Origin: Verrucomicrobiota bacterium
GTDB lineage: Bacteria > Verrucomicrobiota > Verrucomicrobiia > Limisphaerales > JAHEOI01
Length of the DNA: 11,432 nt
Direction of reading: 5' to 3'
Assembly (NCBI GenBank): GCA_018610125.1
Contig: JAHEOI010000213.1
Span: forward strand, 1 to 11,432
Of this stretch, positions 1-6,393 are shown one piece after another. The translations under genes and the position numbers were made by a program. Every line of letters begins with the position of its first letter. Positions within the stretch are counted from its first letter, which is position 1. The notes beneath the pieces were generated by a model. It saw nothing but the letters and a program-made list of their open reading frames with translations, did no database searches and had not been told where the DNA came from.

Positions 1-180
1 ACCGAGGTCACCGGTGCCGGCTACACCTATCAGGGCAAGCTCTTGCGACGCGCTCTCGTCAAAACCGGACCAACCAGCGGCGAAAATCAGATCTCAACGA
101 CGGCGGCAACCGAGACTGACGGCAGCCCCCACGAGCATCAGCACCAATCCAGCCCGGAATCTTCGGCCCCGGCCGGTTGA
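1..180 (+). CDS. grpE: GrpE-like nucleotide exchange factor, C-terminal fragment
   Basis: This frame is open from the first base to a TGA at 178-180, so only the last 59 codons are visible and the start lies outside the window. The segment GYTYQGKLLRRALVKT matches the end of the GrpE beta-domain; E. coli GrpE has GYTLNGRTIRAAMVTV there. GrpE is the cytoplasmic ADP/ATP exchange factor of DnaK (Hsp70). After that motif comes a tail of about 37 residues rich in Ser, Thr, Glu and His (including HEHQHQ), longer than the few residues that usually end GrpE and probably disordered. An intrinsic terminator lies 21 bases after the stop, so this looks like the last gene of its transcript. The assignment rests on one short motif; one departure from it is Arg where many GrpEs have Pro (LRR for LRP). 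Confidence 0.65.
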   Translation, partial: TEVTGAGYTYQGKLLRRALVKTGPTSGENQISTTAATETDGSPHEHQHQSSPESSAPAG

Positions 181-201
181 TTTGGACCGGTACGGGGCGT
201 T

Positions 202-227
202 GGCCCCAACGAATGGGGCCTCTTTTG
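202..227 (+). terminator. Intrinsic terminator after the grpE-like gene
   Basis: A perfect 6-bp GC stem (GGCCCC at 202-207 with GGGGCC at 215-220) and a 7-nt loop are followed at once by TCTTTTGT. The hairpin begins 21 bases after the upstream stop codon, and the T-rich tail is on the plus strand only. Confidence 0.7.
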
Positions 228-234
228 TCTTCGA

Positions 235-258
235 TGGGACCTCGGGAACGAGGTCCTA
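235..258. terminator. Hairpin between convergent genes, possible 3' end for the minus-strand nuclease gene
   Basis: GGACCTCG (237-244) pairs perfectly with CGAGGTCC (249-256) around GGAA. A G-T and a T-A pair extend the stem to 10 bp. On the plus strand GGAA is a GNRA tetraloop. The hairpin starts 19 bases past the stop of the minus-strand nuclease gene. Neither strand has a T-run after it, so it may stabilise a 3' end or need a factor for termination rather than act as a classical intrinsic terminator. Confidence 0.4.
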
Positions 259-277
259 TCAGGGAGGATTTACAGCG

Positions 278-1648
278 TCACAGCTTCACGCGCTCACCCG
301 GCCCCGGCTCACAGATACGCTTCCCTGGATAACGAGCCGCGATTTGCTCATGAAACCAACTGCGAGCTTCCTGGTCACCGTGTCCTAAAATAACGGTTTC
401 CGGATCGACTTGGCCGACAAACTCAAGCAATTCGTCTCGATTCGCGTGAGCCGTTAGGTCGAATTCCTCCATTTCACAGTTGCGCACGAGCTCGCCGGCA
501 CTTTGGCTGAAGAAGAAGGGCTCCCCGCGGGGGGCCTTCCGGAGTCGTCCGGCCGGGGTATCCGGATCGGCGTAGCCCACAAAAAAGATTGCTTGCTTCT
601 CGTCATTGGCCATTCTGACCGCCAAGTCGTGAGCGGCCGTGTTCTCATTCATCATCCCGGCGGTGATGACAAATATCCGCCCGCCTCCAAGCTTCATTTT
701 TTCCAATTCGTTCTTGCCCAGCACAATCAGGTTCAACGCTTCGGTTAACCGGAGATTGCTATGATGGCGATGGATCCGATGGGCCTCCAGGTCATAAATC
801 TCCGTGAAGACGCGGCCCAAGCCACCGATATAGATCGGCCGCTTTTTCAGCTCCCCTGATTTCATCAACAGCGCGAGGAGGGCCAACATCTCTTGTGTGC
901 GGCCCAGCGCAAATGAGGGGATAAGGACGCTGCCTTTCCGCTGCAAGACCCGATTAATCGATTGAGTCAACCGCTCCACCTCCTGCTCTCGCGTCCAGCT
1001 CGCCGGCACTTCGCGCGCTCCTCGCGTGGTCTCCATGATCAGCACGTCCGCCTTGACATCCTCAAATCGAGCCCCTTTCAGCAAGGTTTGATCTCGGAAG
1101 CAGACATCGCCGGTATAAAACATGGTATGATCCCGCCCACGGATGATTGTTCCAGCCGACCCGAGCGCGTGGCCGGCATCGAAGAATTCCATGGTGGGCG
1201 CGATCTCTCGAGCCTTGTGGGGGTTGGTCCAATGAAACTCTTGGCCGTACTTGTAGCCTTGAAACAATGGGGCAATCTCATCGACCTCATCATGCCGATA
1301 GAGCGGATAATCCTTAATGCCGGCTTCCTCGCGCTGACGGGTCATGACATTGACCGAATTATGCAGGACCCGTTCAACGATGAAGTAGCTCAGCTCACTC
1401 ATGAAGACATTGGCATGCGGGAAATATTGGAGCGCGACCGGGAGTGACCCGACATGATCAAAGTGACAATGTGTCAGCGCGACCGCTTCCAAGTCTTCGT
1501 CCTTGATGAGATTGTAGAGCGGGAGGGCTTCCCGACCTTCCAGCTTTGGATGGGTGCCCGCATCCAACAAGAGATGATGGCCATCGACTTCCACAAACCA
1601 TGCGCTTGCCCCGATTTCATGCCTCGGATTCAGATTGAGGATTTCCAT
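278..1648 (-). CDS. Metallo-beta-lactamase fold / beta-CASP ribonuclease, CPSF73-like
   Basis: This 456-residue protein has the full zinc-site set of the beta-CASP branch of the metallo-beta-lactamase superfamily, whose members cut RNA (CPSF73, RNase J, bacterial TTHA0252-type). Visible motifs are HCHFDH at residues 60-65, His160 in DAGHALGSAG, Asp181 in YTGD, the beta-CASP segment GSVLIPSFALGRTQEML at 239-255, His401 in TAHANRDELLEF, and His423 in GHGDQEA. Length and motif order fit the approximately 430-470 residue bacterial and archaeal enzymes; no KH domain or extra C-terminal domain is present. The ATG at 1648 has a good Shine-Dalgarno (AGGTAGGA, 8-nt spacing). The gene is alone on the minus strand, convergent with grpE and divergent from the membrane-protein gene. 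The usual EST-Y-G after the Asp motif reads ETTRG. A cytoplasmic role in RNA processing or decay is inferred from the family; substrate unknown. Confidence 0.88.
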   Translation of the reverse strand: MEILNLNPRHEIGASAWFVEVDGHHLLLDAGTHPKLEGREALPLYNLIKDEDLEAVALTHCHFDHVGSLPVALQYFPHANVFMSELSYFIVERVLHNSVNVMTRQREEAGIKDYPLYRHDEVDEIAPLFQGYKYGQEFHWTNPHKAREIAPTMEFFDAGHALGSAGTIIRGRDHTMFYTGDVCFRDQTLLKGARFEDVKADVLIMETTRGAREVPASWTREQEVERLTQSINRVLQRKGSVLIPSFALGRTQEMLALLALLMKSGELKKRPIYIGGLGRVFTEIYDLEAHRIHRHHSNLRLTEALNLIVLGKNELEKMKLGGGRIFVITAGMMNENTAAHDLAVRMANDEKQAIFFVGYADPDTPAGRLRKAPRGEPFFFSQSAGELVRNCEMEEFDLTAHANRDELLEFVGQVDPETVILGHGDQEARSWFHEQIAARYPGKRICEPGPGERVKL

Positions 1649-1963
1649 GTGTCGTTTCCTACCTACCTCGTTTTTTCCACGTCGTTTTCGGGCACCTTGA
1701 CCGATTTCTCTCGATCTTGTTTGAACGCCGGCCTGGGCGCGATGTCAAAATCAGTACACAACAAAGACAAGTCGGGTTCACTTAGTCAAGCTTAGCGTGG
1801 GGTTGCGGCTTTGATAAAGGTGCCTGGCAGCAAGCCAACAGGTGGTTGTTTGGTTGCAAAACAAGGCGGGCGTCCCGGCGTCCGCCTTGTTTCTGTTGTT
1901 GCGCGTCGCGTTTTTTCTCGTATTCGAAATTGCGGGCAGAGAGGAAGCCGCTATGGTTCAAGT
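1649..1963. other. Divergent intergenic region of 315 bases
   Basis: This stretch lies between the starts of two divergent genes. It holds the Shine-Dalgarno of the minus-strand nuclease gene (1657-1664), a strong hairpin at 1859-1892 and a Shine-Dalgarno near 1941. The reading frame of the downstream gene stays open back to a TTG at 1811, but that extension runs through the hairpin and has no protein-like features. Candidate promoter boxes are weak: on the minus strand TTGACA at 1748-1743 has only TTCAAA 17 nt further on, and on the plus strand GATAAA at 1813-1818 lacks a recognisable -35. No tRNA, rRNA or riboswitch class was recognised. A short unrecognised RNA could end at the hairpin. 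Confidence 0.6.
1859..1892 (+). terminator. Very stable hairpin with terminator-like tail upstream of the fusion gene
   Basis: AAACAAGGCGG (1859-1869) pairs perfectly with CCGCCTTGTTT (1882-1892). The inside can add G-T, C-G, G-C and T-G pairs, leaving a CCCG loop. The plus strand continues CTGTTGTT, a moderately T-rich tail. The minus strand continues TTTTGC. It lies about 70 bases before the coding start of the plus-strand gene, so it could end a short leader RNA, attenuate that gene, or block antisense read-through. Strand is uncertain. Confidence 0.5.
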
Positions 1964-1967
1964 ATGA
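1941..1967 (+). promoter_or_regulatory. Shine-Dalgarno plus four-codon mini-ORF coupled to the fusion gene
   Basis: GAGGAAG at 1941-1947 is ideally placed (5 nt) for ATG 1953, which encodes only Met-Val-Gln-Val and then TGA at 1965-1967. That TGA overlaps the ATG of the membrane-protein gene at 1964 (ATGA). For ATG 1964 itself the Shine-Dalgarno is too far (16 nt). The arrangement suggests that ribosomes load at the mini-ORF and re-initiate; direct loading at 1964 through an extended spacer is the alternative. Confidence 0.4.
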
Positions 1968-3826
1968 TCTTCCGCACCATCGGCCACGTAATCCGAGGGA
2001 AATCGACGCCGTTTCAACTGATGTTGACCTGTCTGCTCGCGAGCGCCCTTGCATTCATGCCCGGGCCGTCCCAAGCAGGCGGCTTGATTGTCACCCTTAC
2101 CCTCTTATTGATCGTCTTTAACACCAATCTCCCTTTGGCGATCCTGTTGGCGGTCGTTACCAAGTTTTTCGCCTTTCTTCTCACCCCACTCTCCTTTGAG
2201 GTCGGTCGGCTCTTTTTGGACGGTGCGCTTCAGGGGCTCTTCCAATCGATGATCAATGCTCCGGTGCTGGCCTTATTCGGCTTTGAGTATTACACCACCA
2301 CGGGCGGACTCGTCTTAGGGCTCATTTTAGGGGCTCTCTATGGGCTTGGCGTGCTCAAGGTCATCGGGATCTTCCGGAGGCGCATGGCGCGCTTAGAGAC
2401 AAGCTCGGAGCGATATCGGCAATTTGCGGGTAAAAAGTGGGTCACTTTCCTGGCCTTTATTTTGTTCGGGAAAGGGCATGGGAAATTGACTTACGAAAGC
2501 CTGCTCGCACGTAAAGTAGGAAACCCAATCCGTCCCCTCGGGTTGGTATTCGTCGGCTTGCTCCTTCTCCTCGGCTTCATCGTTCAACTCTTCGCCCGTG
2601 AGCCGATCGTCACCATGGCCTTACACAATGCTTTGGAGCGCGCCAACGGCGCCACGGTCGACCTTCAAAGCGCCGATTTAAACCTGAACGAGAACCGATT
2701 GACCCTGCACAAGCTGGCGATGGCCAATCCCAACAATCTCGACACCGATCTGCTTCGTGCCGAGAGCCTTGAGGCGGATATCAGCGGATCCAATCTGCTG
2801 CGAAAGCGGCTCCAATTGGATCGGGTCGTTATCGATGACGCCTCACACGGGCTCAAGCGGACGACACCGGGGCACCTGATCGGAAAACGTCCGGAGCCGC
2901 CCCCAAAGCCGGACCGTGCCCCCGACGAGAAGACCATCGACGACTACCTCGAGAATGCCAAAGTCTGGAAGGAGCGCTTGGCACAGATCCGGAAATGGTT
3001 GGAAAAGCTCTCCGGCCCCGAAGCCAAGAAGGAACGCGAGGGCAAGCCGAAGAAGAAGGAGCCGCTTGGGAAGCGACTCGAACGAAAAATCAAAGAGAAG
3101 GGATATCACCGAGTTAAAGCAACCCACTTGATCGAAGGGAGCCCCCTCTTTACGATTTCCGAGCTGATCGCGAAAAAGGTGCGTGTCAAACAGCTTCAAG
3201 ATGAAACAATCAACGTCACGGCAAGAAACCTATCGACCCACCCACACCTGCTGAAGGAACCCCCCGAGATCATTGTGCGGTCGAGCGAGGACCGGCTCAA
3301 CTTTGAGGCCTTCCTCGGTGACTATTCCGCCACGGGCACCAACAACACGCTCGATTTCGCCTATTCCGGTATCCCGGTGAATCAAGTGTCCAAACAGCTC
3401 AAGCTTGGAGGTGGGCTTGGAGGTGGGCCTCCGCTACAAGGCGGGACATTGGACATTGGAACCGCCGGGAATTGGATCCACAAGGATGGCATCCTCGTTG
3501 ACCTGCCGCTGACGGTCACATTGCATCAAACCAGCCTGCGGCTGGCCGAAGGCCAACCGATTAAGATCGATGAGCTTAGCTTCCCGGTCAAAATCGAAGG
3601 ACCGCTTGATAACCCCGTTATCCGGGTCAATCATAAACAGCTTTCAAAAGCCCTCGCTCAAGCCGGGGTCACTCAGGCAGCAAAGCAATTGCGAGATAAG
3701 GCAGCCCAAGAGGTCGGCAAGCGGCTTAAGGATAAACTGGGGGGATCAGACGGAAAAGGGCGGAAAAATCTCCTTAATCGGTTTCTTAACAGATCGAAGG
3801 AAAAACCCGAATCCGGCGACCAGTAG
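1964..3826 (+). CDS. TIGR03546/TIGR03545 fusion membrane protein with AsmA-like C-terminus
   Basis: The 620-residue product combines two families of unknown function usually encoded as adjacent genes. Residues 1-140 resemble TIGR03546 (DUF2062-like): KSTPFQLMLTCLLASALAFM, then hydrophobic segments near 20-34, 40-57, 58-73 and 113-135. Residues from about 190 resemble TIGR03545: a membrane anchor (191-210), then a region of AsmA-type character (VTMALHNALERANGATVDLQ, then LDRVVIDDASHGLKR at 285-299). Residues 310-380 form a Pro-rich then Lys/Glu-rich probable coiled coil. The C-terminus is basic. By analogy with AsmA-like proteins the large domain probably faces the periplasm and may take part in envelope lipid handling; this is inference. 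ATG 1964 is chosen because the open upstream frame (to TTG 1811) crosses a hairpin and lacks protein character. sppA follows 94 bases downstream. Family names come from memory of the sequence patterns. Confidence 0.75.
   Translation: MIFRTIGHVIRGKSTPFQLMLTCLLASALAFMPGPSQAGGLIVTLTLLLIVFNTNLPLAILLAVVTKFFAFLLTPLSFEVGRLFLDGALQGLFQSMINAPVLALFGFEYYTTTGGLVLGLILGALYGLGVLKVIGIFRRRMARLETSSERYRQFAGKKWVTFLAFILFGKGHGKLTYESLLARKVGNPIRPLGLVFVGLLLLLGFIVQLFAREPIVTMALHNALERANGATVDLQSADLNLNENRLTLHKLAMANPNNLDTDLLRAESLEADISGSNLLRKRLQLDRVVIDDASHGLKRTTPGHLIGKRPEPPPKPDRAPDEKTIDDYLENAKVWKERLAQIRKWLEKLSGPEAKKEREGKPKKKEPLGKRLERKIKEKGYHRVKATHLIEGSPLFTISELIAKKVRVKQLQDETINVTARNLSTHPHLLKEPPEIIVRSSEDRLNFEAFLGDYSATGTNNTLDFAYSGIPVNQVSKQLKLGGGLGGGPPLQGGTLDIGTAGNWIHKDGILVDLPLTVTLHQTSLRLAEGQPIKIDELSFPVKIEGPLDNPVIRVNHKQLSKALAQAGVTQAAKQLRDKAAQEVGKRLKDKLGGSDGKGRKNLLNRFLNRSKEKPESGDQ
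3404..3427 (+). repeat. Perfect 12-bp tandem duplication inside the fusion gene
   Basis: CTTGGAGGTGGG occurs twice in direct succession (3404-3415 and 3416-3427), giving Leu-Gly-Gly-Gly twice at residues 481-488. It is in frame and probably lengthens a flexible loop by four residues. Confidence 0.9.
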
Positions 3827-3920
3827 AAAGTAAGAGATCGCGGGCGGTGCCGCCATCAGCGAATGACGGTCGCAACAAAGCTTGTCTTACCCCCGGTGTC
3901 GCGTTAATCTCGGGATCCGC

Positions 3921-5015
3921 ATGACGAACGAACCACCATTGCTAAACCAGAACGAGCGCCCCAACAGACCGCCCAATCCGCCCCGCTCCGGCGGACGCGG
4001 CTGGATGATCCTCTCGATTGTCTTGGCTGTCCTGCTCGTGTTGATGCTCGGCGGTCAAGTGCTCGCCGGCCTTGTTATCGGGACCTTATATCAAGGGGCC
4101 CCGAAAGAGCGGATGAAGGAAGTGGTTGTCGAGGAGAGCCAATCAGCCCACAAGCTGGCCATGATCGAAATTTCGGGGATCATCTTCAGCGGGCGAAATC
4201 GAGAGGGCCGCAGCATGGTTGGCTCTATCGAGGAGCAGCTCGATCTGGCGGCTTCCGACCCGAATGTCCGAGGCGTTATCCTTCGCGTCAATTCCCCGGG
4301 AGGCGAAGTAATGGCTTCCGATCGCATTTATCACCTCATCGACGATTTTCAAAAAGAGACAGGCAAGCCGGTGGTTGCCGCAATGGAGAGCGTCGCAGCC
4401 TCGGGCGGCTATTACATTTCGGTGCCATGCGACTGGATCGTTGCGAATCCGCTCACCATCACCGGGAGCATCGGTGTCATTATGAACACCTACAATTACC
4501 GTGAGCTTATGAACAAGGTGGGGATCAAGCCGATGGTCTTCAAGAGCGGCAAATTCAAGGACATGCTGCGCGGGTCCAAAAAGGAATCGGAGATCCTTCC
4601 CGAGTCGAAGGAAATGATTCAAGATTTGGTCGAGCAGACGTTTCAGCGGTTCAAGGAGGTAATTGCCGAAGGGAGGCAGACAACATGGAAGGAGCATGAA
4701 AACGATGGCGCCCGACAGCTCGTTGAGGATTGGGAGCAATACGCGGACGGACGCATTCTATCGGGCGAGCTTGCGTATAAGCACGGCTTTGTCGATGAGC
4801 TTGGCCACTTTGATACCAGCGTCGAGCGAGCCAAGAAGCTCGCCGGCATCGCCGATGCCAAAGTCGTCCGGTATCGGCCGCCATGGTCGCTGAGTGATGT
4901 CCTTCCGATTCTCGGCAACAGCAGTGCCGGCACCGTCAAGGTCGACCTCGGGGTCGATTTCCCGCAGCTCAGGGGAGGCCGCCTTTACTTTCTGGCCGAG
5001 CCGTTATTTCAGTAA
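3921..5015 (+). CDS. sppA: Signal peptide peptidase SppA, short form
   Basis: This is a 364-residue serine protease of peptidase family S49, which degrades signal peptides left in the inner membrane after protein export. A Pro-rich N-terminus (residues 12-22) precedes one membrane helix (29-53), then the ClpP-like fold. Motifs visible are RVNSPGG at 122-128, the nucleophile Ser161 in AASGGYY, TGSIGVI at 181-187, and Lys213 in KSGKFKDMLRG. The Ser-Lys spacing of 52 equals that of B. subtilis SppA (Ser147/Lys199), supporting an intact Ser-Lys dyad. Length fits the single-domain form that assembles as an octamer, not the double-length E. coli enzyme. ATG 3921 is preferred to the in-frame TTG at 3882, which would add 13 residues without family resemblance. 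The ribosome site is weak. The gene lies between the fusion membrane protein and the M24 peptidase, all on the plus strand. Confidence 0.93.
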   Translation: MTNEPPLLNQNERPNRPPNPPRSGGRGWMILSIVLAVLLVLMLGGQVLAGLVIGTLYQGAPKERMKEVVVEESQSAHKLAMIEISGIIFSGRNREGRSMVGSIEEQLDLAASDPNVRGVILRVNSPGGEVMASDRIYHLIDDFQKETGKPVVAAMESVAASGGYYISVPCDWIVANPLTITGSIGVIMNTYNYRELMNKVGIKPMVFKSGKFKDMLRGSKKESEILPESKEMIQDLVEQTFQRFKEVIAEGRQTTWKEHENDGARQLVEDWEQYADGRILSGELAYKHGFVDELGHFDTSVERAKKLAGIADAKVVRYRPPWSLSDVLPILGNSSAGTVKVDLGVDFPQLRGGRLYFLAEPLFQ

Positions 5016-5075
5016 ACGCCAATCCGATGTTTCACTGTTACCAGAATTCACGTCTTGCTTTTAGCGTGCCTGCTT

Positions 5076-6206
5076 ATGCCTGAGGAGACTCTCTTGATCG
5101 TTGGCGACACCGAACGTAACGCGGACATGCTTTATGCCGTTGGGATGTTCGTCCCCGACCCCTTTATTTTTCTTCGCGTGCGAGGCAAATCCATTGTCGT
5201 CATGAGCGACCTTGAGATTGATCGGGCTCGTAAGCATGCCCAGCATTGTGAGATCCTCTCCTTGAGCTACTACCGGCAAAAGCTCAACCAACGAGGTCAC
5301 CAGAAAGTCAAGCTGGCCGATGTTATCTGTGTTATCCTCAAGGAAAAAGGGATCAATCAGGTGGTGGTGCCGGCCAGCTTCCCGTTTGCCACTGCCAAGC
5401 AACTGCTCGAGCATGACGTCCAAGTCGTCCCCAGGGAGGGAGCCTTTTTTTCCGAGCGTGAAATCAAGTCCTCCTCCGAGGTCAAAAAAATCAGTGCCGC
5501 CCAAATGATGGCCGAGGTTGGCCTCGCCGAGGGAATACAAGCCCTAAAAAAGGCAAAGATTGGCCAGGGCAATCGCCTTTTCTATCGCAACCTTCCCCTG
5601 ACTGCGGAAAAACTCCGCGCCATCATCGACACCGCGGTGCTCCAGGCAGGGGGTATTGCCAAGGACACCATTGTCGCCTGCGGCAAAAAGGGTTGTGATC
5701 CCCATGAGCGAGGCTACGGCCCGCTTCGCGCCCACCAGCCGATTATCCTCGATATCTTTCCCCGATCCCAGAAGACCGGCTATTACGGCGACATCACTCG
5801 CACCGTCGTGCGTGGACGGGCCGGTGAAACGGTCCACAAGATCTACGATCATGTCCATCAAGCTCAAGAGCTCGCGATTCAAAGATTGGTCCCCGAGTCC
5901 CCCGCCGCCGACATTCATAAGGAAATCCAAACCTTCTTCAATGACCAAGGCTTCGAAACCGGCAGCCGCCACGGTCGAATGGAAGGCTTTTTTCACGGCA
6001 CAGGCCATGGGGTAGGCCTGGAGCTCCATGAGCATCCCCGTTTGGGCGAAACCTCTGAGTCAACCTTAAAGGTAGGCCAAGTGGTGACGGTCGAGCCCGG
6101 GCTCTATTATGGGCAAGTCGGCGGCGTCCGATTGGAAGATGTCGTCCTCATCGGAAAAAAACAGCCACAAAATCTTACCCAATTCGAAAAGGTACTTGAA
6201 ATCTGA
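5076..6206 (+). CDS. M24 family metallopeptidase, Xaa-Pro aminopeptidase/dipeptidase type
   Basis: The 376-residue protein has a creatinase-type N-terminal domain (about 1-130) and a pita-bread catalytic domain (about 135-376). All five expected dinuclear metal ligands are present: Asp226 (ILDIFPR), Asp239 (YGDITRT), His311, Glu340 (VEPGLYY) and Glu354 (VRLEDVV). His307 and His318 in HGTGHGVGLELHEH match the additional active-site histidines of aminopeptidase P. The enzyme is expected to remove N-terminal residues before proline, or split Xaa-Pro dipeptides, in the cytoplasm. Motifs alone do not separate PepP-like from PepQ-like activity. ATG 5076 is chosen over the in-frame TTG at 5055. Neither has a clear Shine-Dalgarno, so the start is uncertain by seven codons. 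sppA ends 60 bases upstream. The 3' side has only an imperfect hairpin near 6213-6236, so read-through toward the sigma gene is possible. Confidence 0.88.
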   Translation: MPEETLLIVGDTERNADMLYAVGMFVPDPFIFLRVRGKSIVVMSDLEIDRARKHAQHCEILSLSYYRQKLNQRGHQKVKLADVICVILKEKGINQVVVPASFPFATAKQLLEHDVQVVPREGAFFSEREIKSSSEVKKISAAQMMAEVGLAEGIQALKKAKIGQGNRLFYRNLPLTAEKLRAIIDTAVLQAGGIAKDTIVACGKKGCDPHERGYGPLRAHQPIILDIFPRSQKTGYYGDITRTVVRGRAGETVHKIYDHVHQAQELAIQRLVPESPAADIHKEIQTFFNDQGFETGSRHGRMEGFFHGTGHGVGLELHEHPRLGETSESTLKVGQVVTVEPGLYYGQVGGVRLEDVVLIGKKQPQNLTQFEKVLEI

Positions 6207-6246
6207 TTGGGGCAAAATTTGGGCATAAAATTGCCAACAATTCCCA

Positions 6247-6274
6247 GTGACAATGGCCGCCTGACTGTGATAAA
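6247..6274 (+). promoter_or_regulatory. Candidate sigma-70 promoter before the sigma factor gene
   Basis: GTGACA (6247-6252, five of six consensus bases) and GATAAA (6269-6274, four of six) are separated by 16 bases in the gap after the peptidase gene. Transcription would start near 6281, giving a leader of about 110 bases to ATG 6394 and making the TTG at 6292 an unlikely start. It could serve the whole rpoD-apt-ogg-purSQL run. Confidence 0.45.
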
Positions 6275-6393
6275 GTATCGTTTAGCTTAGTTTGCGAATT
6301 AGCGGACGCTCCAATAGAAGCAAGCCGCTCCAGGTAAGTCGTTTGAGCGAAGAGCCTGACGAGCTTGTCAAATTCTTAGAAATGGGCGGTCAA

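Noticed and set aside
14..388. 124-codon plus-strand ORF at the left edge
   Set aside because: It overlaps the GrpE-like frame, the intrinsic terminator and the end of the nuclease gene, and has no family features.
962..1447. 161-codon plus-strand ORF inside the beta-CASP nuclease gene
   Set aside because: It is antisense to a gene with all catalytic motifs intact, and its translation shows no recognisable domain.
1820..1840. GTGCCTGGCAGC resembling the start of 5S rRNA
   Set aside because: The match ends after about a dozen bases, none of the internal 5S motifs follow, and a terminator-like hairpin begins within 40 bases.
1811..1963. N-terminal extension of the fusion protein from TTG 1811
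   Set aside because: It runs through the stable hairpin, is basic and low in hydrophobic structure, and the protein's family resemblance begins just after ATG 1964.
3843..3873. Hairpins in the gap before sppA (GGCG/CGCC and GCGA/TCGC)
   Set aside because: Stems are only four base pairs and have no T tail; this is too weak to support a terminator or regulatory site.
4143..4739. 198-codon minus-strand ORF opposite sppA
   Set aside because: The plus strand encodes SppA with its Ser-Lys dyad; long antisense frames are expected in GC-rich coding sequence.
5544..6035. 163-codon minus-strand ORF opposite the M24 peptidase gene
   Set aside because: It lies fully within the catalytic domain of a well-supported gene and has no motif of its own.
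6213..6236. Hairpin after the M24 peptidase gene as a terminator
   Set aside because: GGCAA/TTGCC pairing is interrupted by an unequal internal loop and no T-run follows.
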